Source: an uncultured bacterium | Lineage (GTDB): Bacteria; Armatimonadota; Zipacnadia; Zipacnadales; Zipacnadaceae | NCBI GenBank assembly: GCA_937928475.1 | Contig: CALFVE010000287.1 | Location: 1 to 13,381 of the forward strand | DNA length: 13,381 bases | Direction: 5' to 3' | Shown: one piece after another, positions 1 to 7,030 of the stretch | Layout of the letters: each line of letters begins with the position of its first letter | How positions within the stretch are numbered: the first letter of the stretch is position 1 | The notes under the pieces: generated by a model | Told to the model about the DNA's origin: nothing | Seen by the model: the letters and a program-made list of their open reading frames with translations, nothing else | Databases searched by the model: none | Translations under genes and position numbers: made by a program

Positions 1-267
1 GCAGAGTGCGCCTTTTTCGTTGATCCGCCCTATACTGTCGCGGGTCGCCGGCTATACCGTTATTCCGACGTTGACCATGCCGCGCTTTTCGCGGCCTTGG
101 CACGCCTCAAGGGGAGCTTCCTTGCAACCTACGACGACGCGGCGGAGATTCGCAGCCTAGCTGAAGCCCACGGGTTCGCGGTGGCGACCATCACTATGAA
201 GACCACGCATCACACCCCGAAAAGAGAACTCCTCATTAGCCGCAACCTCGCCTGGTTGAGCGGCTAG
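1..267 (+). CDS. D12-class DNA adenine methyltransferase, C-terminal part (5' end outside window)
   Basis: This is the last 88 codons of a gene that enters from the left edge and ends at TAG 265-267. The translation opens with FVDPPY, the catalytic DPPY motif (motif IV) of N6-adenine methyltransferases. It continues with a helix ending in LKGSFLATYDD and closes with HHTPKRELLI, the usual tail of the Dam-like D12 class. The enzyme would transfer a methyl group from S-adenosylmethionine to adenine N6 in its DNA target. The AdoMet-binding motif and most of the target-recognition region lie outside the window, so specificity cannot be read. It is convergent with, and directly abuts, a NotI-type endonuclease gene, which suggests it is the protective half of a type II restriction-modification pair. 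The visible part has no lesion. A solitary Dam-like methylase is the alternative, but the neighbour makes that less likely. Confidence 0.9.
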   Translation, partial: AECAFFVDPPYTVAGRRLYRYSDVDHAALFAALARLKGSFLATYDDAAEIRSLAEAHGFAVATITMKTTHHTPKRELLISRNLAWLSG

Positions 268-1199
268 TCAACGCCGCTGCATCTTGGCACGGATCCTGTC
301 CTCAAACACCTGCAGGCTCACCGGAGTCCCCGCCGTGAGCCCCTCTACCGCTCGCTCGAGAGTCGTCATGTAGACCTCGTCTTCGACCAGCCTAAAGGGC
401 CCTTTTCCTCGACATACCTGACGATGAATCAGGCGATGTCACAACTCGAGACATCGGACACCTGCTCCATCCTACCCAGCTCGTCGAAGAAGCCGCGGTC
501 AACCACGACGCACATCCGTTTCCCCCAGCGCCTCAGGGTGGGCACCGTAATGAGCAGTTGGGGCATGAGTCGCTGGGGCCCGCTGCTGCGATAGTCCGGG
601 TGTCTGCGCCCGGCCGGCAAGGGCAGAGCAGATCCGCTGGTCTGCGCCAGTGCTTCGAACTCCGCCTCCATTTTGGCTCCGGAGAAATACACCGCCTGCA
701 TCTCCAGGGCACACCAGGCCAGAGGCTCGCTGCCGGAATGCACGAGCACGTGGTCTCTGCGCCCCACGGGGCTTGGCCTCTCGCCCCGCCCTTTGCCCCT
801 GACCGCTCGTTCAAGAAACGGCACCTCCTGGACGACCGTTGGTTGCTCGGTTCCTAGGATTTCGCGACCGATCCAGCGAAAGATCCGCTCCCCTTCGCAG
901 AACCTGTATGGACAGACGGTGTGCACCTCGGTTTCTTCTTTCACAGGACGTACCGGGCCCCTCCCCGCTTCGCGTTGATAAAGCCGCAGCGAGCACACCC
1001 CACCTCGTTTGGCGCACCTCTCCTCACCACCCTCGCGGGAACGAAAGGGGCACCGTCTTCGCTCTAGCCGCCCCTGTAGGCTAATCTCCTCCTGGGGGAG
1101 GGCTAGTCGCTCCGCAGGGCTGAGCGCAACAAAGGAGAGGCCATACCATTCACCAATCCCATAAAGGCTGGTCGCTCCGCGGTTGCCCGATTCTGGCAT
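268..1199 (-). pseudogene. NotI-type restriction endonuclease, disrupted by an in-frame TGA and a -1 frameshift
   Basis: This was a type II endonuclease of the NotI family, a PD-(D/E)XK nuclease with a cysteine-bound metal site. I chose the ATG at 1197-1199 because GAAGGA lies 5 nt upstream; an in-frame ATG pair at 1251-1256 has no good binding site. In a 310-residue reconstruction, YGIGEWYG (about 12-19) precedes the cysteine cluster C50, C62, C69, C96 and C101 (CPF...CAKRGGVCSL...CPYRFC). Then come D149 and the E166-x-Q168 pair in LEMQAVYFSG, matching the E-x-Q variant I recall for NotI. Residue 257 is TGA (429-431) after CDIA, where TGG (Trp) fits. In the same frame FIVRYVEEKG follows. One base is then missing from the G run at 399-402, and the other frame continues PFRLVEDEVYMTTLE to TGA at 268-270. 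The 932 nt become 311 codons once one base is restored. The main open frame is 429-1199. Either the gene has decayed or these are sequence errors; a protein truncated by about 54 residues is possible. Confidence 0.85.
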
Positions 1200-1204
1200 A
1201 GTGG

Positions 1205-1210
1205 TCCTTC
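1205..1210 (-). promoter_or_regulatory. Ribosome binding site of the NotI-type endonuclease
   Basis: GAAGGA on the minus strand lies 5 nt before the ATG at 1197-1199. It is the best Shine-Dalgarno match near the 5' end of the reading frame and argues for this start over the ATG pair at 1251-1256. No binding site fits those: AGG directly touches the first of them. Confidence 0.6.
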
Positions 1211-1271
1211 GCGATCCTACGAGATCCAGCAACTTCCGTAAGCGGGCTCTCATCATCCTGAGGCCCGCTGT

Positions 1272-2060
1272 CTACGCCCGCTCGTTCAGCCTACGTTTCA
1301 GGCGCGCGAGGTAACGGCCGTCTACGCTCGCCGTCACCCAAGGGTCGTGCTTGCCGTGGTGGTCTACATGCTCCACCGATACATATCCGTCGAAGCCGTA
1401 GGTCAGCAGTTTGCCCAGGAAGGCCTCGTAATCGAGCACCCCCGAATCTAGCCAGGTGATCTCGGTGCCGCCCAGGCGCCCCGGCCAGTTGTGCGCGTGC
1501 ATGTGGATAGTGTGCGGCCCCAGTTGCTCCAGCGTGTACCAGGGGTCCTCGTCGGGCAGGCAGACCTGGAGGTTCACCCCCAGGTTAGGCCGGTTCACGC
1601 CCTCCAGCAGACGCAGGGTCGCCGCCGAGGAGGACATCAGCCCGTGCCCGATCTCCAAGCAGAACCGGATCCCCTCGTCCGCTGCTTCGTCGCACAAGAT
1701 CTGGAGACCGCGAATTGCCGCTTGCCACTGCTCGGGCGCAGCCTCGGCATCGCTGACGTGGCCAGTGAAGACGCGGATCAAGGGTTTGCCCAACTGGCGA
1801 CTGATGCGAATATACTCCCGCCCCAGCGCGAGGCTGTGCTCCCAGGCGACCTCGCCCTCGGTGAACTCGAAGTACGGGCAGAGCTGCGCGCAGGCCAGTT
1901 CGGCTTCCTCCAGATACTCTTTGAGCCGGGCCTTGTCCACGTCCCAGACCACGTTGTGCCAGAACTCCACGCCATCGAAGCCTCCCTCGCGCTTGAGGCG
2001 CAGGAGTTTCTCGCGCAAGTTGTCCAGGCCAAAGGCGTAGCAGAAGGCAGACTTGATCAT
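1272..2060 (-). CDS. Sugar phosphate isomerase/epimerase (xylose isomerase-like TIM barrel)
   Basis: This is a 262-residue cytoplasmic protein of the AP-endonuclease-2/xylose-isomerase-like superfamily, whose members interconvert or cleave sugars and related polyols using a divalent metal. Barrel strands and likely ligands appear in order: FDGVEFWHN (28-36); CLEIGHG (134-140), where E136 is a likely metal ligand; HMHAHN (186-191), with histidine ligands; and GYVSVEHVDHHG (225-236), with E230. The length is typical of the family. The ATG at 2058-2060 is preceded by GAGG with a 6-nt gap. An in-frame GTG at 2070-2072 would extend the protein by 4 residues but overlaps that binding site, so it was rejected. 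The gene follows two secreted hydrolases on the same strand. Processing an imported sugar they release is a reasonable inference, but the substrate is unknown. 2-keto-myo-inositol dehydratase and tagatose/psicose epimerase activities are family alternatives. Confidence 0.88.
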   Translation of the reverse strand: MIKSAFCYAFGLDNLREKLLRLKREGGFDGVEFWHNVVWDVDKARLKEYLEEAELACAQLCPYFEFTEGEVAWEHSLALGREYIRISRQLGKPLIRVFTGHVSDAEAAPEQWQAAIRGLQILCDEAADEGIRFCLEIGHGLMSSSAATLRLLEGVNRPNLGVNLQVCLPDEDPWYTLEQLGPHTIHMHAHNWPGRLGGTEITWLDSGVLDYEAFLGKLLTYGFDGYVSVEHVDHHGKHDPWVTASVDGRYLARLKRRLNERA

Positions 2061-2066
2061 GGCGAA

Positions 2067-2070
2067 CCTC
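2067..2070 (-). promoter_or_regulatory. Ribosome binding site of the sugar isomerase
   Basis: GAGG on the minus strand lies 6 nt before the ATG at 2058-2060. It overlaps the alternative GTG start at 2070-2072 and so supports the ATG. Confidence 0.55.
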
Positions 2071-2175
2071 ACGAATGAGTATTAGTGACGGTGCCGGTGC
2101 TGATTCCGACCTTAGCGACGTCCGACACGTGTGAGCGAGGCGCAGGGTACTTCTCTCGGCGGCCGAGGTAAGCAG

Positions 2176-3555
2176 TTAGCCTCCCGGGCGGCAGGCCCTG
2201 CGCCAGCGCTCGATCTCCGCCGGCGTTCCCAGGGCCAGCACTTTTCCCCCTCCTGCCGGCAGCAGCAGTTCGGCCTTCCCATTCGCCTCCGTGACGTTCT
2301 GGTCAAGCACCAGGTCCCACACGACGGTCTCCGGGCCCCGATTGTGCATAAGTTGGAACTGGCGGCGGTCAGTCGTGTTGTCGTTGACGGCGACAACCAC
2401 CAGAACCTCGGCGAGGTCCGCCCGGGGCCGGAAGGCCGCCAGGGAAATCTCGGTGTCGCTGCTGGCGATCTGCGCGGCTCCCTCGTCTTTCTCTACCCGC
2501 ACCAGGAAGGGGGCGGCTTTCTCCAGCGCCGCGAAGCAGTCTCCGATGGCCTTCAGTTGACAGGTCTCGTGCCAGGTCTCGGTGCGCAAGGTGTATTCGT
2601 AGGCCCGATTGTCCCAGTCCAACTTTTCCCCGCGCGGAGCGTAGTAATGGTAGAAGAAAACCCCGGTGGCGCCCTCCTGCACGGCGGCCCAGGCCTGCCA
2701 GGTGCAGAAAGTCGGATTAGGCATGTGATAGGCGCCCATCCAACCGAACCAGGGGGCGCCCTCCAGATAGACTTGCTCGGAACCCATCCCCTGGGCGATG
2801 ACGCAGAAGGCGGCCCCGGCTGCGCGGGCGACTTCGTAGTAGCTGCGGCAGTAGCGGCGAAAGAGGCTCTTGGCGGCGGGGAGGTTGTCCGGGGCGCAGC
2901 GCGGATCGCGGCCCAGCGGATAGATGTCGCTGCTGATCACCTCCGGGCGGAAGAGTTCCACCGCCTTACGGGCCGAGTCCAGCCGGTTGTACAAGAGCAG
3001 AGGCGGGTGCTGAGGGTCTAGTTTTCTTACCAGTTCCACGAAGGGCGCGAGTTCCTCCACCGCCGAAGGGGGCATCTCCTCGCACAGGCCCCAGCAGAGC
3101 AGCCCCCAGCGGTCACCGAAGCGCTGGGCGCGCCGCTCGAAGAGGGGGACGATCTCTTTCTCATGGCGTTCCCGGCGGCTTTCCGGCGTGCCCCAGCGGA
3201 AGGGGAAAAACATGGGATCGCTGCCGTCCGCCCAGTAGATACGGAGCCCGGCCTTTTCGCCTAGGCTTAGCATGCGATCCAGGGCCTCGTCGCCGTGCCC
3301 CTCGCCGTTCATCCACCAGCAGTTCATGTGATGGCGCTTGAGGTCATCGAAGACGAAGGGCCAGGTCTGCTCCCCGTAGGAACCGCCGTACACCCCCAGA
3401 GGGAAAAACTCCCGTATCGGAGGAATCTCTCGCGCGGGAGCCGGTTCGTCCAGCCAAGCCGGATGGTGCTGGAGCACCGCCTCGGGAAAGTACGGCGCGG
3501 CCGCCGCGAGCGAGGCGGCGCAGAGCAGCCAGGCAGCTGCAACTAGGGCGTACAT
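2176..3555 (-). CDS. Secreted TIM-barrel glycoside hydrolase-like protein
   Basis: This 459-residue protein has an N-terminal signal peptide: a hydrophobic stretch, residues 3-20, ending in SLAAAAP. I infer that the mature protein is exported and acts on a glycan. The middle (about 50-350) reads as a clan-A-like (beta/alpha)8 barrel. FPLGVYGGSYG opens the barrel and HHMNCWWMNGEG follows. WGLCEEMP (155-162) sits where the acid/base glutamate of clan A hydrolases falls, so E159 or E160 is the candidate. SSDIYPLG (208-215) is a later strand, and WQAWAAVQEGATGVFFYHYY (286-305) is near the barrel end. No second catalytic carboxylate can be fixed by eye. Residues about 360-445 look like a small C-terminal beta domain. 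The start has GGAGGTG with a 5-nt gap. It lies 86 bases downstream of the 1037-residue hydrolase-like gene, probably in the same transcript. I cannot assign a GH family; GH42-like or an unclassified family is possible. Confidence 0.75.
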   Translation of the reverse strand: MYALVAAAWLLCAASLAAAAPYFPEAVLQHHPAWLDEPAPAREIPPIREFFPLGVYGGSYGEQTWPFVFDDLKRHHMNCWWMNGEGHGDEALDRMLSLGEKAGLRIYWADGSDPMFFPFRWGTPESRRERHEKEIVPLFERRAQRFGDRWGLLCWGLCEEMPPSAVEELAPFVELVRKLDPQHPPLLLYNRLDSARKAVELFRPEVISSDIYPLGRDPRCAPDNLPAAKSLFRRYCRSYYEVARAAGAAFCVIAQGMGSEQVYLEGAPWFGWMGAYHMPNPTFCTWQAWAAVQEGATGVFFYHYYAPRGEKLDWDNRAYEYTLRTETWHETCQLKAIGDCFAALEKAAPFLVRVEKDEGAAQIASSDTEISLAAFRPRADLAEVLVVVAVNDNTTDRRQFQLMHNRGPETVVWDLVLDQNVTEANGKAELLLPAGGGKVLALGTPAEIERWRRACRPGG

Positions 3556-3641
3556 GGCCCCACCTCCCCGTCGTTCTTTCCTTCAAAGCTTGGGTGTCCC
3601 CCACGCCGCGCCACCACCGGCAAGGGTGGGCAGTCCTCACC

Positions 3642-6600
3642 CTACTTCCCGCTCAGCCACCGCACCGTTTGCGCGAGCTGCGCCACCCACTCCGGCATCT
3701 CCCAGAAGGCCTTCGTGCCCGCGGAGGCCTCACCCAGGACTGTGCCCGCGAAGACTGCCACCCGGCCCTGGCCGTAGGGGTGCTGCACTAGCAGCGGTTC
3801 GCCGCCTTCGCCCTGGAGCGTCACCTGCGCGCCCGGCTTGGGCTTGACCAGGTGCCGATAGAGCACGGCGGCATCACCCATCCCGGCTATCTTCACCGGC
3901 GGCTCGCACTTGCAGAGCTCCCAAGGGCCGCTCAGTTCCACCGGCAGCAGCAGCGGCCAGGCCCGCTTCATGTTGTCGTCTTGCCCCAGGGTCACCGGCC
4001 CGCCCAGGATCAGCAGGCCCCCGCCGTCCTTCACCCACTCCGACAGCAGCAGCACCTGCCCGTAGTTGAGGCCTTTGGTCTCCACGTCGGCCAGTACAAT
4101 CACATCCTGCTGCCAGATCGGCTGCCAGTCCCAGTCGTAGCCCTGCAAGCGGGTGCCTTGCTGCGGATGATAAGAGGTGTAAGCGTCGGATTGCTTGGCG
4201 TGGGGCAGAGTCTTGAGGGCGGCGTCAATCTGATACAGGCGGTTGAATAGCCCGCGCACTACCAGCACATCGAGCACGCCGTCGTCCGTCTTGGTCAGCC
4301 CCTCCGGGCGCTGGAAACTCCGGTAGTGCTCCGCCAGTTCCTCATCGCTCCACGGACGGATCAGGTCAATGATCAGATTGTCCCACCAGCCGGCTACTCC
4401 GCCCAGGTAGTTCACGCCGCAGCCCATAAAGCCGTAGTCGGCATAGTCGAACTCGGTGGTGAAGGTCTCATAGACTCCGGCTTGCTTGAAATCGGTGGCC
4501 TTCAGCGTCTTGGTCTCGCCGTACAGGCCACCCACGCCGGGGAAGGGAGATTGCACCGACCGGTTGGTAACCAACTGAAAGACCGGCGCGTCCACCTTGT
4601 TGTCGGCTACCTTCAGGCGGTAGGTGCAGCGGTAGCGCCCGGGGATGCGAGGGTATTCATAAGTGTAGGCCATGGGCCCGGTTTTGCCGCCGGGTTTTCC
4701 CCTTACCGCGCCGCCCGCCGAGGCGTCGGGATCGGGCAGACGCTCGGCCACGTCCTCGCCGCCGCCCCAGCGCTCCGGCTCGACCACTGTGCGCCAGGAC
4801 TCGCCCTCCGTAGCCGGCGGAGGCGCAATCTGGAGTTCGGCGGCGCTCGGCCCCGTGGGTTTTCCCCCCGGCGGCTGCTCCCAGACCGGCGCCGGCTTGG
4901 GTGTGGTGACATCTACTACCAGGATCTTCCAATACGGCACCTCGCCGATGGCAAAGACGCCGTTCGCCGGCTTGCTAGGCTCCGCCGCGGTCGCCTGCAT
5001 GTCCACCACCCAGGCCTGGCGCAGACCGCGCAGGTTCGCCCAACGCACGGTTACGTTGGTGGCCGGCTGGGCCGGCAGTTGCTCCTTGCCCAGCGTCGTG
5101 GGAGACTCCGGCGGGTTGTAGAGGTGAATCACGTAGCGAGTGCCGCCCTCCGGGCAGTCTCCTACCGCCGCGAACTCTTGCCACCAGATCGGGCGGCTAC
5201 CGCTGACCTTGAGCGCGTCGCCGGCGCCGCGCCAAGTGGTGAGGCTGTCGTCCCAGAGCAGCCGGCTGAAGCGCGTGGCGCTGCGCGTGACCCACTCCCA
5301 GCCGGGGCCGACGTAGGCGTTCATCAAGTGCGCGCGCAGGCCGTACTGCAGAATGCAGTTGTAGAGGTTATTGGCCGAGCGGTTGAAGGCATAGGTGGCG
5401 TAATGCCCGCCGTAATAGCGCACGATCTCCGCCTCCCGCCGCACCGTCCGGCAGTACTGGAGCCAGGGAACATCGCCGGGGAAGGCCATCGCCTCATTGG
5501 CGATCAGGCCGTCGTCTTTGCACTTCTCCCGGAAGGTGGCCGGCGTATTGTCCAAGGGAATGGACCAGGTGATATCGGTGCCCGCGTTGTAGCCGAAGAG
5601 ATAGCCGGGCTTGGCGGCCCAACACTCCCGCTTCATCCGCTGCACCAGAGCCACGTTCATCGCTTCCAGGTTCGCCTTCTCGTCCACGTTCCAGGACCCG
5701 TCCAGTTTCCGGTAGCGGCCCGCCCAGAACTCGCCGTCGAAGCGCACCCCATCGAAGCCGAACATCTGGGCCGAACCCACCAGTTCGCCGATGCCGATGG
5801 CCGCCACCTCAGGGTCGGCGCAGTCGTACCAGATGCTGCACCAGTTCTGCCCGCCCTGGGGGAGGAAGCGCTGAAAGGCCGCCGAGCCGGTATAGCCGGA
5901 TTTCTCCATCTCCTCGGGCGTTCCCGGCACCGGACGCGGCTCATGGGGATGTGGTGGCCCCAGAGCAGCGATCCAGTCCAGGAAGGCCGCAGAGTAGTTC
6001 TCGCTATAGAAGCGTCCGTTGCTGTAGGGAGCGAGGTCGGGACGGCGGCGGTAACGCTCGAAACCGGCAATCCCCCCGGCCGCGGCCTTGCCGTAGGTTA
6101 CTACCTTGATGCCGTGCTCGTGCATCGCGTTGATCACGGCGATCATGTTGGCCTTGCACTCGTTGTAGGTAGTCTGTCCTGACCACCAGCGCTCCTCTTC
6201 GGGGGTGAGTTCATCGAAATCGCTGGGCCCCCAGGCAAACTTCTCCAGGCAATTGCCCCAGGTGCTGCGGAGCTGTTCGGCAAACTGAGCGGGATACGTA
6301 TCCCGGATGGGGTCAATCTGTCCGGAGAACTGCCAGGCGCCGTGATTGCCGTGACCGAACTGGAGCACCTGGTGCACGCTACGCGCGCAGGCGAAGTAGT
6401 CGCTCTTCCTGCCGAAGGGCTGCCCGCCGCGCAGCAGGGTGGCTCGCAGTTCCATCCCCAGCACGGTGGGCAGTTTCAGCGACCCCTCCCAGGTCTGCTC
6501 CCCCTGCGCGGGCACAGTCAGGGCCTGCTCGGCGAGAGTCTTGCGCGTGTCCACGTCTCGGATCAGTTCCACCCGCAGGGTCGCTTGGGACTCGGCCGGA

Positions 6601-6755
6601 TCAGGATTAACGACCACGACCTTGAAGTGGGCTTCCGCACCCGGCTCGTAGTAAATCTTGTCCGCCCGTACCGTCTGAAGTTGCAGTTCCGCCGCCGCCG
6701 GCCAGACCGCCAAGCCGGCGAGCACGACCAGCACAAGCAGCAAGTGTAGACGCAT
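3642..6755 (-). CDS. Large secreted multidomain TIM-barrel hydrolase-like protein with C-terminal glutamine-amidotransferase-like domain
   Basis: This protein has 1037 residues. A signal peptide (about 1-22, ending PAAA) is followed by an immunoglobulin-like domain (about 24-115; YYEPGAEAHFKVVVVNPDP). The TIM-barrel-like region (about 125-520) carries MFGFDGVRFDGEFW (331-344), where D340 is a candidate catalytic aspartate of the kind seen in alpha-glycosidase folds. E421 in LIANEAMAF is another candidate acid. A beta-sandwich cap follows (about 525-615), with a Pro-rich linker, then a jelly-roll-like region (about 650-800; GRYRCTYRLKV) that may bind carbohydrate. The final segment (about 825-1037; DVIVLADVETKG, WVKDGGGLLILGGP, YGQGRVAVFAG) resembles the class I glutamine amidotransferase-like fold found in secreted bacterial proteins. 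I see no Cys-His-Glu triad there, so it is probably non-catalytic. The start is certain: AAGGAGG with a 5-nt gap. Its role is likely extracellular or periplasmic polysaccharide breakdown; family and substrate are unknown. Confidence 0.78.
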   Translation of the reverse strand: MRLHLLLVLVVLAGLAVWPAAAELQLQTVRADKIYYEPGAEAHFKVVVVNPDPAESQATLRVELIRDVDTRKTLAEQALTVPAQGEQTWEGSLKLPTVLGMELRATLLRGGQPFGRKSDYFACARSVHQVLQFGHGNHGAWQFSGQIDPIRDTYPAQFAEQLRSTWGNCLEKFAWGPSDFDELTPEEERWWSGQTTYNECKANMIAVINAMHEHGIKVVTYGKAAAGGIAGFERYRRRPDLAPYSNGRFYSENYSAAFLDWIAALGPPHPHEPRPVPGTPEEMEKSGYTGSAAFQRFLPQGGQNWCSIWYDCADPEVAAIGIGELVGSAQMFGFDGVRFDGEFWAGRYRKLDGSWNVDEKANLEAMNVALVQRMKRECWAAKPGYLFGYNAGTDITWSIPLDNTPATFREKCKDDGLIANEAMAFPGDVPWLQYCRTVRREAEIVRYYGGHYATYAFNRSANNLYNCILQYGLRAHLMNAYVGPGWEWVTRSATRFSRLLWDDSLTTWRGAGDALKVSGSRPIWWQEFAAVGDCPEGGTRYVIHLYNPPESPTTLGKEQLPAQPATNVTVRWANLRGLRQAWVVDMQATAAEPSKPANGVFAIGEVPYWKILVVDVTTPKPAPVWEQPPGGKPTGPSAAELQIAPPPATEGESWRTVVEPERWGGGEDVAERLPDPDASAGGAVRGKPGGKTGPMAYTYEYPRIPGRYRCTYRLKVADNKVDAPVFQLVTNRSVQSPFPGVGGLYGETKTLKATDFKQAGVYETFTTEFDYADYGFMGCGVNYLGGVAGWWDNLIIDLIRPWSDEELAEHYRSFQRPEGLTKTDDGVLDVLVVRGLFNRLYQIDAALKTLPHAKQSDAYTSYHPQQGTRLQGYDWDWQPIWQQDVIVLADVETKGLNYGQVLLLSEWVKDGGGLLILGGPVTLGQDDNMKRAWPLLLPVELSGPWELCKCEPPVKIAGMGDAAVLYRHLVKPKPGAQVTLQGEGGEPLLVQHPYGQGRVAVFAGTVLGEASAGTKAFWEMPEWVAQLAQTVRWLSGK

Positions 6756-6760
6756 AACCG

Positions 6761-6767
6761 CCTCCTT
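6761..6767 (-). promoter_or_regulatory. Consensus ribosome binding site of the 1037-residue secreted protein
   Basis: AAGGAGG on the minus strand lies 5 nt before the ATG at 6753-6755. It is the strongest Shine-Dalgarno in the window and implies high translation of this exported protein. Confidence 0.7.
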
Positions 6768-6821
6768 GGATAAGCGTAGGGCATTCTTGCGCGCGGCAAG
6801 TAACCCTCGAGGTGTCCGGGC

Positions 6822-6992
6822 CTAGTCCGGTGGCCACTCTACTTCGGTCAGCAGGGCCAGGGCCTTCTGCAAATGCTCGTCGGCGCGGTGCAGTTCCTCC
6901 CGAATCGCTTCCGGCATCCGATGGGTCTCCGCGACCAGGAGCACCTCGGCCCGCGCGTCCTTGATCCGCTCCCGAATGTGATCCAGGTTCAT
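6822..6992 (-). CDS. Small helical protein of unknown function (56 residues)
   Basis: This is a short gene between the DraG-family gene and the 1037-residue hydrolase-like gene. The translation starts MNLDHIRERIKDARAEVLLV and ends TEVEWPPD. It has no Cys, no Gly and no hydrophobic membrane stretch. Two amphipathic helices separated by the HRMPE turn (24-28) would form a helical hairpin. The support for a real gene is its start: GGAGGGAGGAG lies just upstream of the ATG at 6990-6992, giving GGAGG spacings of 2 to 8 nt. It lies 38 bases after the stop of the upstream gene and ends 66 bases before the next start, so it probably belongs to that transcript. No family is recognised. A longer frame running through it from 7634 is only the shadow of the DraG gene and was not used. 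Confidence 0.68.
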   Translation of the reverse strand: MNLDHIRERIKDARAEVLLVAETHRMPEAIREELHRADEHLQKALALLTEVEWPPD

Positions 6993-7030
6993 AACTCCTC
7001 CCTCCGTGGGAACGGGGACCGCCCCCGGCC

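Noticed and set aside
429..431. In-frame TGA read as Trp by an alternative genetic code
   Set aside because: The other genes use TGA as a normal stop (268, 7031, 8384, 9793, 12738), and a frameshift follows in the same gene, so damage or error is the simpler view.
2155..2167. Hairpin CTCGG-CGG-CCGAG after the 459-residue hydrolase gene
   Set aside because: The stem is 5 bp with no T-run on the minus strand; too weak to call a terminator.
3497..3504. A GCGGCCGC site (NotI target) in the window
   Set aside because: It is expected by chance in GC-rich DNA, and the local nuclease probably has another target because its presumed methylase modifies adenine.
3623..3643. Inverted repeat AGGGTG/CACCCT after the 1037-residue gene
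   Set aside because: The stem is 6 bp with a 9-base loop, overlaps the stop codon and has no T-run; likely chance.
4326..6182. 618-codon open frame on the plus strand
   Set aside because: It is antisense to the 1037-residue secreted protein, which has a signal peptide, domains and a perfect ribosome binding site. GC-rich third positions explain the long open frame.
6786..6800. Hairpin CTTGC-GCGCG-GCAAG between the small gene and the 1037-residue gene
   Set aside because: The stem is 5 bp without a T-run, and the genes look cotranscribed.
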